Below, piece by piece: positions 25,958-33,964 of a stretch of DNA of 64,000 nt (the first letter of the stretch is position 1; the number at the start of each line of letters is the position of its first letter). The stretch covers positions 4,000,001-4,064,000 of the forward strand of contig NZ_CP116413.1 in the NCBI RefSeq assembly GCF_030064675.1, read 5' to 3'. The translations under genes were made by a program, and so were the position numbers. This DNA is from Crossiella sp. CA-258035 (lineage in GTDB: Bacteria > Actinomycetota > Actinomycetes > Mycobacteriales > Pseudonocardiaceae). The notes beneath the pieces are model-generated. The model was not told the origin of the DNA. It was given only the letters and a program-made list of their open reading frames with translations, and ran no database searches.

Positions 25958-26313
25958 GTGGGTTCACCCATGTGCCAGGCCCTGCCAGCGGCCACGCTGC
26001 GCCGGTGACCGCTGCCAGGAGCACAGCGGCGGGGACACCCGCTGCCCCCAGCGGCTGAGACGGACGGCCGCCCTGGTGTCCAGAGCGCGATCCGGAGCGT
26101 CGGTGACCGCTTTCGCGTGCGACTCGTCCTGTTGGAGGTGGTGCACCGACGGGGCCTCCGCCAGCCGTGCCGACCGCACGTTCCGGTACCGGCGGCCCCA
26201 AGTGCCCACCTCGGCGATTATCTACGGCGTGTGGCGGGTACCAGCTCGCAGAACTGGGGCGAGAGGGGCCGGACGATGAGGCGGACCACGACGGGTCGCA
26301 ACCGGAGCCGTCG
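25958..26313. other. Intergenic region, no gene seen
   Basis: I see no supported gene in these 356 bases between the LAL regulator and the multidomain phosphatase. Short open frames on both strands have no conserved motif or ribosome site. The promoter of the downstream gene should lie here; a GGGTAC at about 26237 lacks a matching -35. Confidence 0.5.
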
Positions 26314-26316
26314 GTG

Positions 26317-28962
26317 ATGTCACCGGACGGAAGTGACGGCGCAAGAACGCAGCTGGTGGCCACGGTCGACGCCGAGCTGGCGGTGGTGGCGCTCAACTCG
26401 GCGGGGCGGGTCCTGCTCGGGCTGGCCCAGGACGTCGAGCCGCGCGCCCTCCGTCTGTCCGAGCTGTTCACCGGGCCGGTCGAAGCCCTGGTGCCGGTGT
26501 TCGACGGCGGGACGGAGTGGACCGGCAGGCTGACCGCCGTGGCCGGTGGCACGGCGCTGCGCTGTTTCGCCGTGGCGGCGGGGGAGGGCCGGCTGGTGCT
26601 CATCGCCGAGCCGGATGAAGGGCTTGCGCGGCAACGGTTCCTGCGTCGGCTGGAGCTGGAGTTCCAGGCCACCGAGGAAGCCGAGGAAGTCATGGCCGCG
26701 GCCGCCCGGCTGCTCGGGGAGCACATCGGGTCCGACCGGTGCGCCTACGCGCGGGCCGAGGCCGATGAGGACCACTTCCTGATGAGCGGCGACCACGCCA
26801 CCGGGCTGCCGCACCTGCCGGGCCGCTTCGCCATGGCCGCCTTCGGTGAGGGCTGTCTGCGGGCGATGCGGGCCGGACAGCCGTGGGTGGTGCACGACAG
26901 CGCCGACGACGAGCGGCTGCACGGGGCGGACCTGCACGCCTACCAGGTCACCGGGATCCGGGCGGTGATCTGCCTGCCGCTGCACAAGGCAGGCCGGTTC
27001 GTCGCGGCCATGGCGGTGCACCAGGCCCACCCCCGGCGCTGGACCGCCGCTGAGGTCGACCTGGTGGGGGTGGTGGCCAACCGGTGCTGGGAGTCGGTGC
27101 AACGCGTGCACTCCATCCGCGCGTTGCGGGAGGGCGAGGAGCGGTACCGGCTACTGTTCGAGCTGGCCACCGACAGCATCTGGCTGCTCGACCACGACCT
27201 GCGCTTCATCGAGGCCAACCCGGCCGCCTGCGCCCTGCTCGGAGTGCGGCGGGATGCGTTGCTGGGCCGCAGGATGACCGACCTGGTGGCCGCGCACGGC
27301 GCGGATGCGCTGGCGGAGCTGGCGGCCGATCCCGACCGGCGGCAGGCGATCAGCGATGTGTGGCAGCTGCGCCGCGCCGACGGGAGCACGCTATCGGTCG
27401 AGTTGAGCGTGCAGTCCACCCCGACCGGGTTGCAGGCCATCGCCAGGGACGTCACCGCAAGGCTGCGGGCGGAGGCCGAGCGGGAGGCGCTGCTGCGCCG
27501 CGAGCACGAAATCGCCCAGGCGTTGCAGAGCAGCCTGCTGCCCAGGGAGCTGCCCGCGCTGGAGTGGTTGTCGGCCGCGGCCCGCTACCTGCCGGCCGCC
27601 ACCCACGCCCAGGCCGGGGGCGACTGGTACGAGGTGCTCCCGGTCTCGACGACGGCCGTGGCACTGGCGGTCGGGGACGTGGTCGGCAAGGGCACGGCCG
27701 CGGCCGTGGTGATGGGCCAGCTGCGCAGCGCCCTGGCCGCGTACCTGCTGGAGGGACATGGCCCGGCGGCGGCCCTCGGCAGGCTCAACACCTTCGCCAG
27801 GAGCACGCCCGGCGCCATGGCCAGCACCTGTGCCTGCCTGCTCTTCGACTGGCAGGAGCACACCCTGACCTGGGCGCTGGCCGGCCACCTTCCGCCGATG
27901 CTCGTCCAGCCGGAGGGAGTGCGTCCGCTCAGCGTCGGTGGCGCGGTGCTGGGCGCGGGCGAGCAGGTGGAGTTCCAGGAGCACACCGCGGTGCTGCGGC
28001 CAGGGGACTCGGTGGTGCTCTACACCGACGGCCTCGTCGAACGCCGCGGCGAGGTGATCGACGAGAGCCTGGCCGGTCTGGCCGAGCTGCTGCGGCAACG
28101 CCACGCGCTCGGCCCCGCCGCGCTGGTGGAGCACCTGACCACCGAGCTGCTGGCCGGGGGACAGGAGGACGACGTCGCCCTGGTCGTGGTGCGCGCGATG
28201 CCCGCGCCGCTGGTGGCCCGGGTACCGGCCGAACCCGGTCAGCTCAGTCTCCTGCGCCGCCAGATCGCGCGGTGGGCGGTGCGTGCGGCGGTGCCTGCCG
28301 AGCTGCTCGACGACATCCAGCTCGTCGTCGGCGAAGCGGCGGCCAACGCAGTCGAACACGCCTACCCCAAGGGAAAGGGCGAGTTCGACTACCAGCTCGC
28401 CCGCACCGCCGACGGCGCCGTCCTCGGCCAGGTCGTCGACCACGGCGCCTGGCGACCCAAGCCGGCCGACCGGGGTTACCGGGGCCGTGGCCTGGAACTG
28501 ATCCAGGAACTCTCCGACGAGGCCAGCATCGAATCCAGCGCGGAGGGCACCACGGTCCGCTTCCGCTTCGCCGCGGCGAAGCCGGCGGCTGCTGACCAAC
28601 CCGGGCACACGATCGACGCCCCCGTCGCCGCGGCGAGCCTGGCCGTGGCGGAGGGTGACCCGGCGGTGGAGGTGGTGTGCCTGCGTGGAGAGCTCGACCT
28701 CATCGCGGCCCGGCCGTTGCGCGAACAGCTGCTGGCCCGTGCCGGGGCGCGGGACGCCCGCGACATCGTGCTGGACCTCACCGCGCTGGCCTACCTCAGC
28801 AGCAGCGGCGTGGCCCTTCTGCTGGAAGGCATGGCGGTGGCCACTGCGGCCGGCCGCTCGTTGAGCATCCGCGCGGCGCAGGGCAGCGCACCGGCCAAAA
28901 TCCTTGCGCTGTCCGGCATTCCGGTCACCGCGTGGCCGCTCGCGGCCCAGTCGCCCGACTAG
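26317..28962 (+). CDS. PAS-GAF-PAS-SpoIIE phosphatase-HATPase-STAS fusion protein
   Basis: An 881-residue cytoplasmic signalling protein. In order: an N-terminal PAS-like region (about 10-100), GAF (about 106-265), PAS (about 274-385), a PP2C/SpoIIE phosphatase (398-625; GGDWYE, VGDVVGKG, YTDGLVERR, GGQEDDVALV), an RsbW-type ATPase (640-760; VVGEAAANAVEHAYP, RGRGLELI) and a C-terminal STAS domain (771-880; LDLTALAYLSSSGVALL, with the phosphorylatable Ser region). Phosphatase, anti-sigma-type kinase and antagonist are thus on one chain. The start at ATG 26317 or GTG 26314 is not fully certain. Free STAS proteins at 30566 and 38493 are possible partners. Confidence 0.9.
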   Translation: MSPDGSDGARTQLVATVDAELAVVALNSAGRVLLGLAQDVEPRALRLSELFTGPVEALVPVFDGGTEWTGRLTAVAGGTALRCFAVAAGEGRLVLIAEPDEGLARQRFLRRLELEFQATEEAEEVMAAAARLLGEHIGSDRCAYARAEADEDHFLMSGDHATGLPHLPGRFAMAAFGEGCLRAMRAGQPWVVHDSADDERLHGADLHAYQVTGIRAVICLPLHKAGRFVAAMAVHQAHPRRWTAAEVDLVGVVANRCWESVQRVHSIRALREGEERYRLLFELATDSIWLLDHDLRFIEANPAACALLGVRRDALLGRRMTDLVAAHGADALAELAADPDRRQAISDVWQLRRADGSTLSVELSVQSTPTGLQAIARDVTARLRAEAEREALLRREHEIAQALQSSLLPRELPALEWLSAAARYLPAATHAQAGGDWYEVLPVSTTAVALAVGDVVGKGTAAAVVMGQLRSALAAYLLEGHGPAAALGRLNTFARSTPGAMASTCACLLFDWQEHTLTWALAGHLPPMLVQPEGVRPLSVGGAVLGAGEQVEFQEHTAVLRPGDSVVLYTDGLVERRGEVIDESLAGLAELLRQRHALGPAALVEHLTTELLAGGQEDDVALVVVRAMPAPLVARVPAEPGQLSLLRRQIARWAVRAAVPAELLDDIQLVVGEAAANAVEHAYPKGKGEFDYQLARTADGAVLGQVVDHGAWRPKPADRGYRGRGLELIQELSDEASIESSAEGTTVRFRFAAAKPAAADQPGHTIDAPVAAASLAVAEGDPAVEVVCLRGELDLIAARPLREQLLARAGARDARDIVLDLTALAYLSSSGVALLLEGMAVATAAGRSLSIRAAQGSAPAKILALSGIPVTAWPLAAQSPD

Positions 28963-28984
28963 GCGCGCCCGTGAGCTGAGGCGC

Positions 28985-29062
28985 GCACCGAGCCAGTTCT
29001 ACGTCGCCGTGCACAACGCGGAATACCCGGCCGGTGCGGTACGGGGTCAGCTGCGACGCTGA
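28985..29062 (+). pseudogene. C-terminal remnant of a CHRD-domain protein
   Basis: The frame reads APSQFYVAVHNAEYPAGAVR-GQLRR-stop, the hallmark ending of a CHRD domain. Nothing recognisable precedes it, because the multidomain phosphatase stops at 28962. It is a deletion remnant of a secreted CHRD protein. Confidence 0.6.
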
Positions 29063-29111
29063 CCCGGCAAGAGGCCTGGTGCGGCCCATCCGGTCGGGGA
29101 CACGCCGGGAC

Positions 29112-29960
29112 TCAGACCGTGTTCGAGCTCGGGGTCAGCAGGGTGATGGCCTCGGCCAGTGATCGCGCGTGCGCGGAACCGTTCGGCCAGCCGGGACCGG
29201 TGAGCATCAGCCGGGTGTGGGGCGTGGCGAGGTCGTTGATCGGGCCGGGGTCGGTGGGCCGGTGGGCCCAGAGCACAAGCGCCGCCGGGGGTGCGTCGGT
29301 GCGGTGCAGTGCGCCTGAGAGCGCTGCCAGTGGCACTGACGCGCCGAGGAGGCGGGCGTTGACGCCGTCCTGGGCCAGGGCGGCCCGCAATGCTTCCAGC
29401 GGCAGGGTGTGGCGTTCGCCCTCCACGCAGGCCAGGAGCACATCGGGGCCGTTGGTGGCGGGGGCGGGCAGGCGGTGCAGCGCCATGGTGATGGCCCAGG
29501 ACAGGGCGTGCACGAGGTCGATGCAGCCGTCGACGTCGGTGGCTTCCGGGCCGCCGAGGGCGTTGAGCGCGGGGCAGCACAGGGTTTGCCAGGTGTGCAC
29601 GATGCCGTGAGCGGTGAAGTGGCTGTGCAGCAACGCGACCGCGGCATCGGTGTCCAGTCGCGACACCGCGGCCAGCAGGTCGTCGGCGCCGGTGGCGCGC
29701 GCGGCCACCGGAAAGGCCACGTGGGCCGCGGAACGGGCGGACATGCCGCGGTCGATGAGCTGCTTCATGCGCCGCAGCGCGTCGATGTCACCGGTGGTGT
29801 AGCGGCGATGCCGTCCGGGCCGGGCGAGTCCGGCGGGGATGCGGTAGCGGCGGTGCCAGCCGCGCACCGTCGAGGCCGGCAGGTCCAGCATGCGCGCGAC
29901 CGCTCCCGCGGTCCAGGTGACGTCCTGGTCCGCGGGAGCGGTTGGGGGAACCGGGCTCAT
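29112..29960 (-). CDS. MerR-type regulator with a B12-binding-like sensor domain
   Basis: A 282-residue protein. The N-terminus is a MerR winged helix (WTAGAVARMLDLPASTVRGW, GRHRRYTTGDIDALRRMKQL). The rest resembles the four-helix cap and Rossmann-like domain of CarH/LitR photoreceptors. The cap's usual EH pair is replaced (DLVHALSWAITMALHRL), while the His of the cobalamin loop seems retained in EGERHTLPLEALRAAL. Cobalamin binding is therefore uncertain. It is close to the SRPBCC and STAS stress genes and could regulate them. Confidence 0.75.
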   Translation of the reverse strand: MSPVPPTAPADQDVTWTAGAVARMLDLPASTVRGWHRRYRIPAGLARPGRHRRYTTGDIDALRRMKQLIDRGMSARSAAHVAFPVAARATGADDLLAAVSRLDTDAAVALLHSHFTAHGIVHTWQTLCCPALNALGGPEATDVDGCIDLVHALSWAITMALHRLPAPATNGPDVLLACVEGERHTLPLEALRAALAQDGVNARLLGASVPLAALSGALHRTDAPPAALVLWAHRPTDPGPINDLATPHTRLMLTGPGWPNGSAHARSLAEAITLLTPSSNTV

Positions 29961-29981
29961 TCGACCATTGTCGTCCGGAGG

Positions 29982-30446
29982 TCAGGTGCCCGGGCGGTCG
30001 ACCTCGCCGCGCCAGGCGCCGGTTTCCCGGCCCCCGCGGTTCTCGATGAACTCCTTGAACCGGGCCAGATCGCCCTTGACCCGGCGGTCCAGGATGCCGA
30101 GCTTGTCGGCGACGTTCTCCACGAACCCCTCGGGGTCGATGTCCATCTGCGCGGTCACCCGGGTCCGGGTGTTGTCGAGGCGGTGGAAGGTGACCACCCC
30201 GGCGTGTTCGGGACCGTCATCGGACCGCCAGGCCACCCGCAAGTCGGGCTGCTGCTCGGTGATGGTGGCGTCGAACTCCCTGGTCGCCCCGGCGATGCTG
30301 ATCTTCCAGTGGGTGTGGGTGTCGTCGAGCTGGCGGATCTCCTCGACGCCTTCCATGAACTCCGGGAAGGACTCGAACTGGGTCCACTGGTTGTACGCGG
30401 TGGTCACATCGACCTCGACGTCGACGGACTCGGTGATGGTGCTCAT
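29982..30446 (-). CDS. SRPBCC-family (cyclase/dehydrase-type) protein
   Basis: A 154-residue START-fold protein: YNQWTQFESFPEFMEGVEEI at the start, then FDATITEQQPDLRVAWRS, a final amphipathic helix and a Gly/Arg tail. Relatives are common stress-induced actinomycete proteins of unknown ligand. The ATG is preceded by AAGGGGG. A sigma-B-type promoter (GTTT-N15-GGGTAC) lies about 37 bases upstream, which fits general-stress control together with the adjacent STAS gene. Confidence 0.85.
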   Translation of the reverse strand: MSTITESVDVEVDVTTAYNQWTQFESFPEFMEGVEEIRQLDDTHTHWKISIAGATREFDATITEQQPDLRVAWRSDDGPEHAGVVTFHRLDNTRTRVTAQMDIDPEGFVENVADKLGILDRRVKGDLARFKEFIENRGGRETGAWRGEVDRPGT

Positions 30447-30482
30447 GATGCGGCCCCCTTGGTGGGTTCGGATGCATTCCGG

Positions 30483-30507
30483 GTACCCCGCGAATCGATG
30501 ACAAAAC
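30483..30507 (-). promoter_or_regulatory. Sigma-B/sigma-H-type promoter of the SRPBCC gene
   Basis: On the minus strand GTTTT (30507-30503) is followed by GGGTAC (30488-30483), with 15 bases between GTTT and GGGTAC. This matches the actinomycete stress-sigma consensus GTTT-N14-16-GGGTAT/C. The start codon is 37 bases downstream. Confidence 0.55.
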
Positions 30508-30565
30508 GATTCAACCCGGCCGCAGCCTCGGCCGGAGCACGCCCGCCGAGCTGGAGAACAACCAC

Positions 30566-30934
30566 ATGACGATCAACGACAGTCACCCGGGCAACGGGAT
30601 GCTGGGCGTCGGCTGGGAGACCCGGGGCACCGCGGTGGTCCTCTCGGTGACCGGCGAGCTCGACCTGGCCACCGTGCCCGTGCTGGAGCAACACGTCCAG
30701 GCCGCCCTCGAGGGCTTGCCGGGTGGGCGGCTGGTGCTGGACCTGCGCGAGGTCGGCTTCCTCAGCTCGGCAGGACTGGCCCTGCTGGCGGAGCACACCG
30801 CGCGCAACGACGTCTGGGTGGTGGCCGACCAGCACGCGGTGATCCGCCCGCTGACCGTGACCGGGTTGCTGGCCACGCTCCGCCTGGCCCCCACCGTGGA
30901 CCAGGCGCTCGCTCCGGCGGGCGAACCTGGCTGA
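30566..30934 (+). CDS. STAS-domain anti-sigma factor antagonist
   Basis: A 122-residue RsbV/SpoIIAA-type protein. RGTAVVLSVTGELDLATVPV forms the first strands, and LVLDLREVGFLSSAGLALLA carries the phosphorylatable Ser-Ser. Unphosphorylated antagonists bind RsbW-type kinases and free a sigma factor. No kinase is adjacent; the fusion protein at 26317 or an unlinked kinase must act on it. It is divergent from the SRPBCC gene with the stress-type promoter. Confidence 0.9.
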   Translation: MTINDSHPGNGMLGVGWETRGTAVVLSVTGELDLATVPVLEQHVQAALEGLPGGRLVLDLREVGFLSSAGLALLAEHTARNDVWVVADQHAVIRPLTVTGLLATLRLAPTVDQALAPAGEPG

Positions 30935-31032
30935 GGACCGCGAGCCGCCGCCGATGCGACAGCCCGACGGTCGGCGAGTAGGCGGCGCGTTCGGCACAGT
31001 GTCCGCGACAGCCTGTGCCGCCTGGCCGTGGC

Positions 31033-31836
31033 CTACCGCCGCCCGCTGCCGATCAACGTCGAGGCGTCGAGCCCGGTCACGCCCTCGGCGCGCAGCGAGG
31101 CCAGGTAGCGCTGGCGAACGTCCGCCACGACGTCGGCGGACAGCTTCGCCAGCGCACCGCGGAAGCCGGAACCCAGGACGATCAGCCAGGCCAGCCCGGG
31201 GGTCAGCGCCAGGCGCTTCTCCTCGGTGGTGACCTCGACCTCGCGCAGGCCGCGCTCGGTCAGCCAGGCCGCGAAGCTGTCGGCCTGGTTGACGCGGTCG
31301 ATCAGGTGCGGCGGGCGTGGCGCAGGCGGTTCGGTGTTCGTGGCCCCGGCGATGGCGCGGCCGAGGTGGCGACCGGCGGCGGCCATGGCATCGCCGCGCC
31401 AGATGGTGAAGACCACCCGGCCGCCGGGGCGCGCGCGGCTGATCAGGTGCTCGGTGCCCGCGGTCATGTCCGAGAAGAAGAAGATGCCGAGGGCGCACTG
31501 GACCACGTCGTAATCCGCGGTGGCCCACGTGGTCGCGTCCGCCTGGTGGCGGTGCAGCTGCGGCAGCCCGGTGGCCAGCCTGCCCAGCTCGGCGAGCAAC
31601 GGGCCGGACATGTCGATGGCGTCGACGATCCCCTCCGGTCCGGCCGCCCGCGCGGCGGGAATGGCGGAAGCGCCGGTGCCGCAACACGCGTCGAGCACGC
31701 GTTCGCCGCGGGCCGGTGCGGCGACCCCAACCATGGCGGCGCCGATGGGATCCCACAGGTGGCGGCCGAGGGCGGTGAAGTCCGCGGCGGCGGCGTCGAA
31801 GGCGGCGCGGATGTCGTGCTGCCGGGTGTCAGTCAT
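31033..31836 (-). CDS. SAM-dependent methyltransferase
   Basis: A 267-residue class I methyltransferase. Motif I is RVLDACCGTGASAIP, motif II includes VDAIDMSG, and YDVVQCALGIFFF follows. The ATG overlaps the end of the second aztD-like gene by 8 bases, so it is the last gene of the zinc operon. A role in zinc homeostasis, for example zincophore modification, is only a guess. The last 11 residues have a near-identical orphan copy at 17418-17449. Confidence 0.85.
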   Translation of the reverse strand: MTDTRQHDIRAAFDAAAADFTALGRHLWDPIGAAMVGVAAPARGERVLDACCGTGASAIPAARAAGPEGIVDAIDMSGPLLAELGRLATGLPQLHRHQADATTWATADYDVVQCALGIFFFSDMTAGTEHLISRARPGGRVVFTIWRGDAMAAAGRHLGRAIAGATNTEPPAPRPPHLIDRVNQADSFAAWLTERGLREVEVTTEEKRLALTPGLAWLIVLGSGFRGALAKLSADVVADVRQRYLASLRAEGVTGLDASTLIGSGRR

Positions 31837-33004
31837 GGGGTACGCCGGTGAGCTCGTTCGGCACGGCGGGCAGCGCGCCGGTCACGGTCTTCGCGCCCGA
31901 GGCGAGGTCGACCGCGTGGATCTCCTTCTTGCCGGGGTCGGTGACGTAGGCGGTGCCGCCCCTGACGAAGATCGTCGGACGCGGCTGCTGCCACTCCAGC
32001 GGCTCCTGCCAGGAACCGAGCACCGGGATCTTGCGGGTCACCGCGCCGGCCACCGGGTCGATCACGTGGAGCTGGCCGTCGGTGCCCAGCACCAGGCCCT
32101 CGCCCTGCGGGCCGCGGGCCAGCGAGCGGAAGGTGTAGCTCGCGCCGAGCTCGACGTGCCGCAGCGTCGCCTTCTCGGTGTCGATCAGCGACACCCTGGT
32201 CGGGCGCTCCAGCTCCGCGTCCTTGTCCACCTTGTAGTCGCCCAGGGTGATCGGCGAGTTCTCCGCGCCCGCCTGGTTGCCGATGCGCCCGTACGGGTCG
32301 GGGCTGCTGACCTTGGTGATGGCGCCGTCGCGGTAGATCAGCACGCCGGTCTGGCAGCCGATCACCACCGCCTCACCGCGTGCGGCCGCCTCGCCGTGCA
32401 CGCCGGGGCACTGCTCGTTGCGGGCGATCTCCTTGCCGTCCTTGTCCAGCACCACGATCCCGGGCCGCGCGTCCTCGTTGCCGATGGTGGTGACCAGTTC
32501 GCCGTTGGCCAGCTGGACCGCGACGCCGTGGTGCGCCTGCGGGGTCCGGTGCTTCGGCGCGGGCACCTTGCCCGCGGCCAGCGCGGCCGGCTCGACCACG
32601 GTGACCTCGCCGGTGCCGTCGGCGAAGAGCACGGTCCTGCCCGCGTGCCGCACCACGTGCCCCGGCTTGGCCGCCTTGACCTCGATGTCGGTCAGCACCG
32701 CGCGCTTGGCGTCGAGCACCCGGAAGCCGCTGGCGGTGGAGACCAGCAGGTGCCGGTCGTCCCCGGCGGGGTTGAGCCGGTTGAAGCCCTCCAGCTTGAT
32801 GTCCTTGGCCACCTTGAGGGTTCTGCCGTCCAGCAACTGGATCCCGCCGTCGTAGGTGATCGCGATCGGATCGGTCACCACGGCCTCGTTCTGCGGAGCG
32901 GGCGCGGCGGGCTCGGCGCCGCAGGCCGACAGGGCGAGCGCGGTCACCGCGGTGAGCGCGGCGCACCGGGCGGTCGATCGCCGGGGGAGGAGCGGTGTTG
33001 CCAT
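31829..33004 (-). CDS. aztD: AztD-like zinc metallochaperone lipoprotein (second copy)
   Basis: A 391-residue lipoprotein (lipobox LALSAC, Cys28) with a WD40-like beta-propeller body, as in AztD of the AztABCD zinc importer. Candidate metal ligands are in PGHVVRH (116-120), APKHRTPQAHHG (152-159) and CPGVHGEA. It differs from the first copy at 33961, which has a DHGDHVHYY cluster but lacks the later His residues. It lies 48 bases downstream of aztC. The two copies may have split the zinc-acquisition and zinc-delivery roles. Confidence 0.8.
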   Translation of the reverse strand: MATPLLPRRSTARCAALTAVTALALSACGAEPAAPAPQNEAVVTDPIAITYDGGIQLLDGRTLKVAKDIKLEGFNRLNPAGDDRHLLVSTASGFRVLDAKRAVLTDIEVKAAKPGHVVRHAGRTVLFADGTGEVTVVEPAALAAGKVPAPKHRTPQAHHGVAVQLANGELVTTIGNEDARPGIVVLDKDGKEIARNEQCPGVHGEAAARGEAVVIGCQTGVLIYRDGAITKVSSPDPYGRIGNQAGAENSPITLGDYKVDKDAELERPTRVSLIDTEKATLRHVELGASYTFRSLARGPQGEGLVLGTDGQLHVIDPVAGAVTRKIPVLGSWQEPLEWQQPRPTIFVRGGTAYVTDPGKKEIHAVDLASGAKTVTGALPAVPNELTGVPHD

Positions 33005-33052
33005 GTTCCTTGCACCTTTCGTCAGGTCTGCTTGTGCTGCCGTGCGCGGAGG

Positions 33053-33964
33053 TCAGGGCCGCGTCAGGCTGGTCGCGATCGCCTCGGTGTTGGCGCGCAT
33101 CATGTCCAGGTAGGTCGGCGCGCCCTGGCCCGGTTCGGTGAGCGACTCGGTGAACAGCGGCGTCACCGCCACGTGCAGCCCGGCCTGCTCGGCCAGCACC
33201 CGGGCGAGCCGGTCCGGCTGGGAGGAGTCGGCGAAGATCGCGGGCACCCCGGCCGAGCGGACCGCGTCGGCCAGCGCCTTGAGGTCGGCGGCGCTGGGTG
33301 AGGCGAGCGTGGTGCCGCCGGGGATGACCGCGCCGATGATCTGGAAGTCGAACCGCTGCGCGAGGTAGCCGAAGACGTGGTGGTTGGTCACGAGTTTCCG
33401 GCGCTGCGGCGGGATTTGTGCGAACCGGCGGCTCATCGTCGTCTCCACCGCGCCGATCTCCTCGCGGAGCCGGTTGGCGTTGGCGCGCACCACTTTCTCG
33501 TCCACTCCGCGCACGTGCGCGATGACCTCATCGGCGATCACCGACACCGCCTCGCGCACCCGGCCGGGGTCGGTCCAGAAGTGCGGGTCGGGCTGTCCGG
33601 CGTTCTCCCCGCCGGAGTAGCTGATCGGGTTGACCCGTTCGCCCACCGGCACGGTCGCCACCCCGCTGCGTTCGGCCGCCTGCACGGCGCGCAGCACGCC
33701 CTCCTCCAGGCCGAGTCCGTTGTGCACGACCAAACCCGCGCGCTCCAGCTGGGCCGCCTGCTGGGCGGAGATGCCGAAGGAGTGCGGGTCGGCGTTCGGT
33801 TTCATCAGCACCGTCACCCCGGCCTGGTCGCCCACGACGGTGCGGGTGAGGTCGCCGAGGATGTTCGTGGTCACCACCACCGAAGACCGGTCGCCGCCCG
33901 AACTCGCGCAGCCGGTGAGCAGCAGCACAGCCGCGACGGCCGCCGAGAGCAGGGCGCGGCTCAT
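33053..33964 (-). CDS. aztC: Zinc ABC transporter substrate-binding lipoprotein AztC
   Basis: A 303-residue cluster A-I metal-binding lipoprotein (lipobox LLTGC, Cys19). Metal ligands expected for the family are visible: His61 in NADPHSFG, His128 in PDPHFWTDP, His195/196 in TNHHVFGY, and an Asp in FADSSQPD. There is no long His-rich loop, as in AztC, which relies on AztD instead. The start overlaps the end of the first aztD by 4 bases. Confidence 0.9.
   Translation of the reverse strand: MSRALLSAAVAAVLLLTGCASSGGDRSSVVVTTNILGDLTRTVVGDQAGVTVLMKPNADPHSFGISAQQAAQLERAGLVVHNGLGLEEGVLRAVQAAERSGVATVPVGERVNPISYSGGENAGQPDPHFWTDPGRVREAVSVIADEVIAHVRGVDEKVVRANANRLREEIGAVETTMSRRFAQIPPQRRKLVTNHHVFGYLAQRFDFQIIGAVIPGGTTLASPSAADLKALADAVRSAGVPAIFADSSQPDRLARVLAEQAGLHVAVTPLFTESLTEPGQGAPTYLDMMRANTEAIATSLTRP

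Noticed and set aside
25964-26209. 81-codon minus-strand frame between the LAL gene and the fusion kinase
   Set aside because: No conserved motif or ribosome site, and biased composition as expected of noncoding GC-rich DNA.
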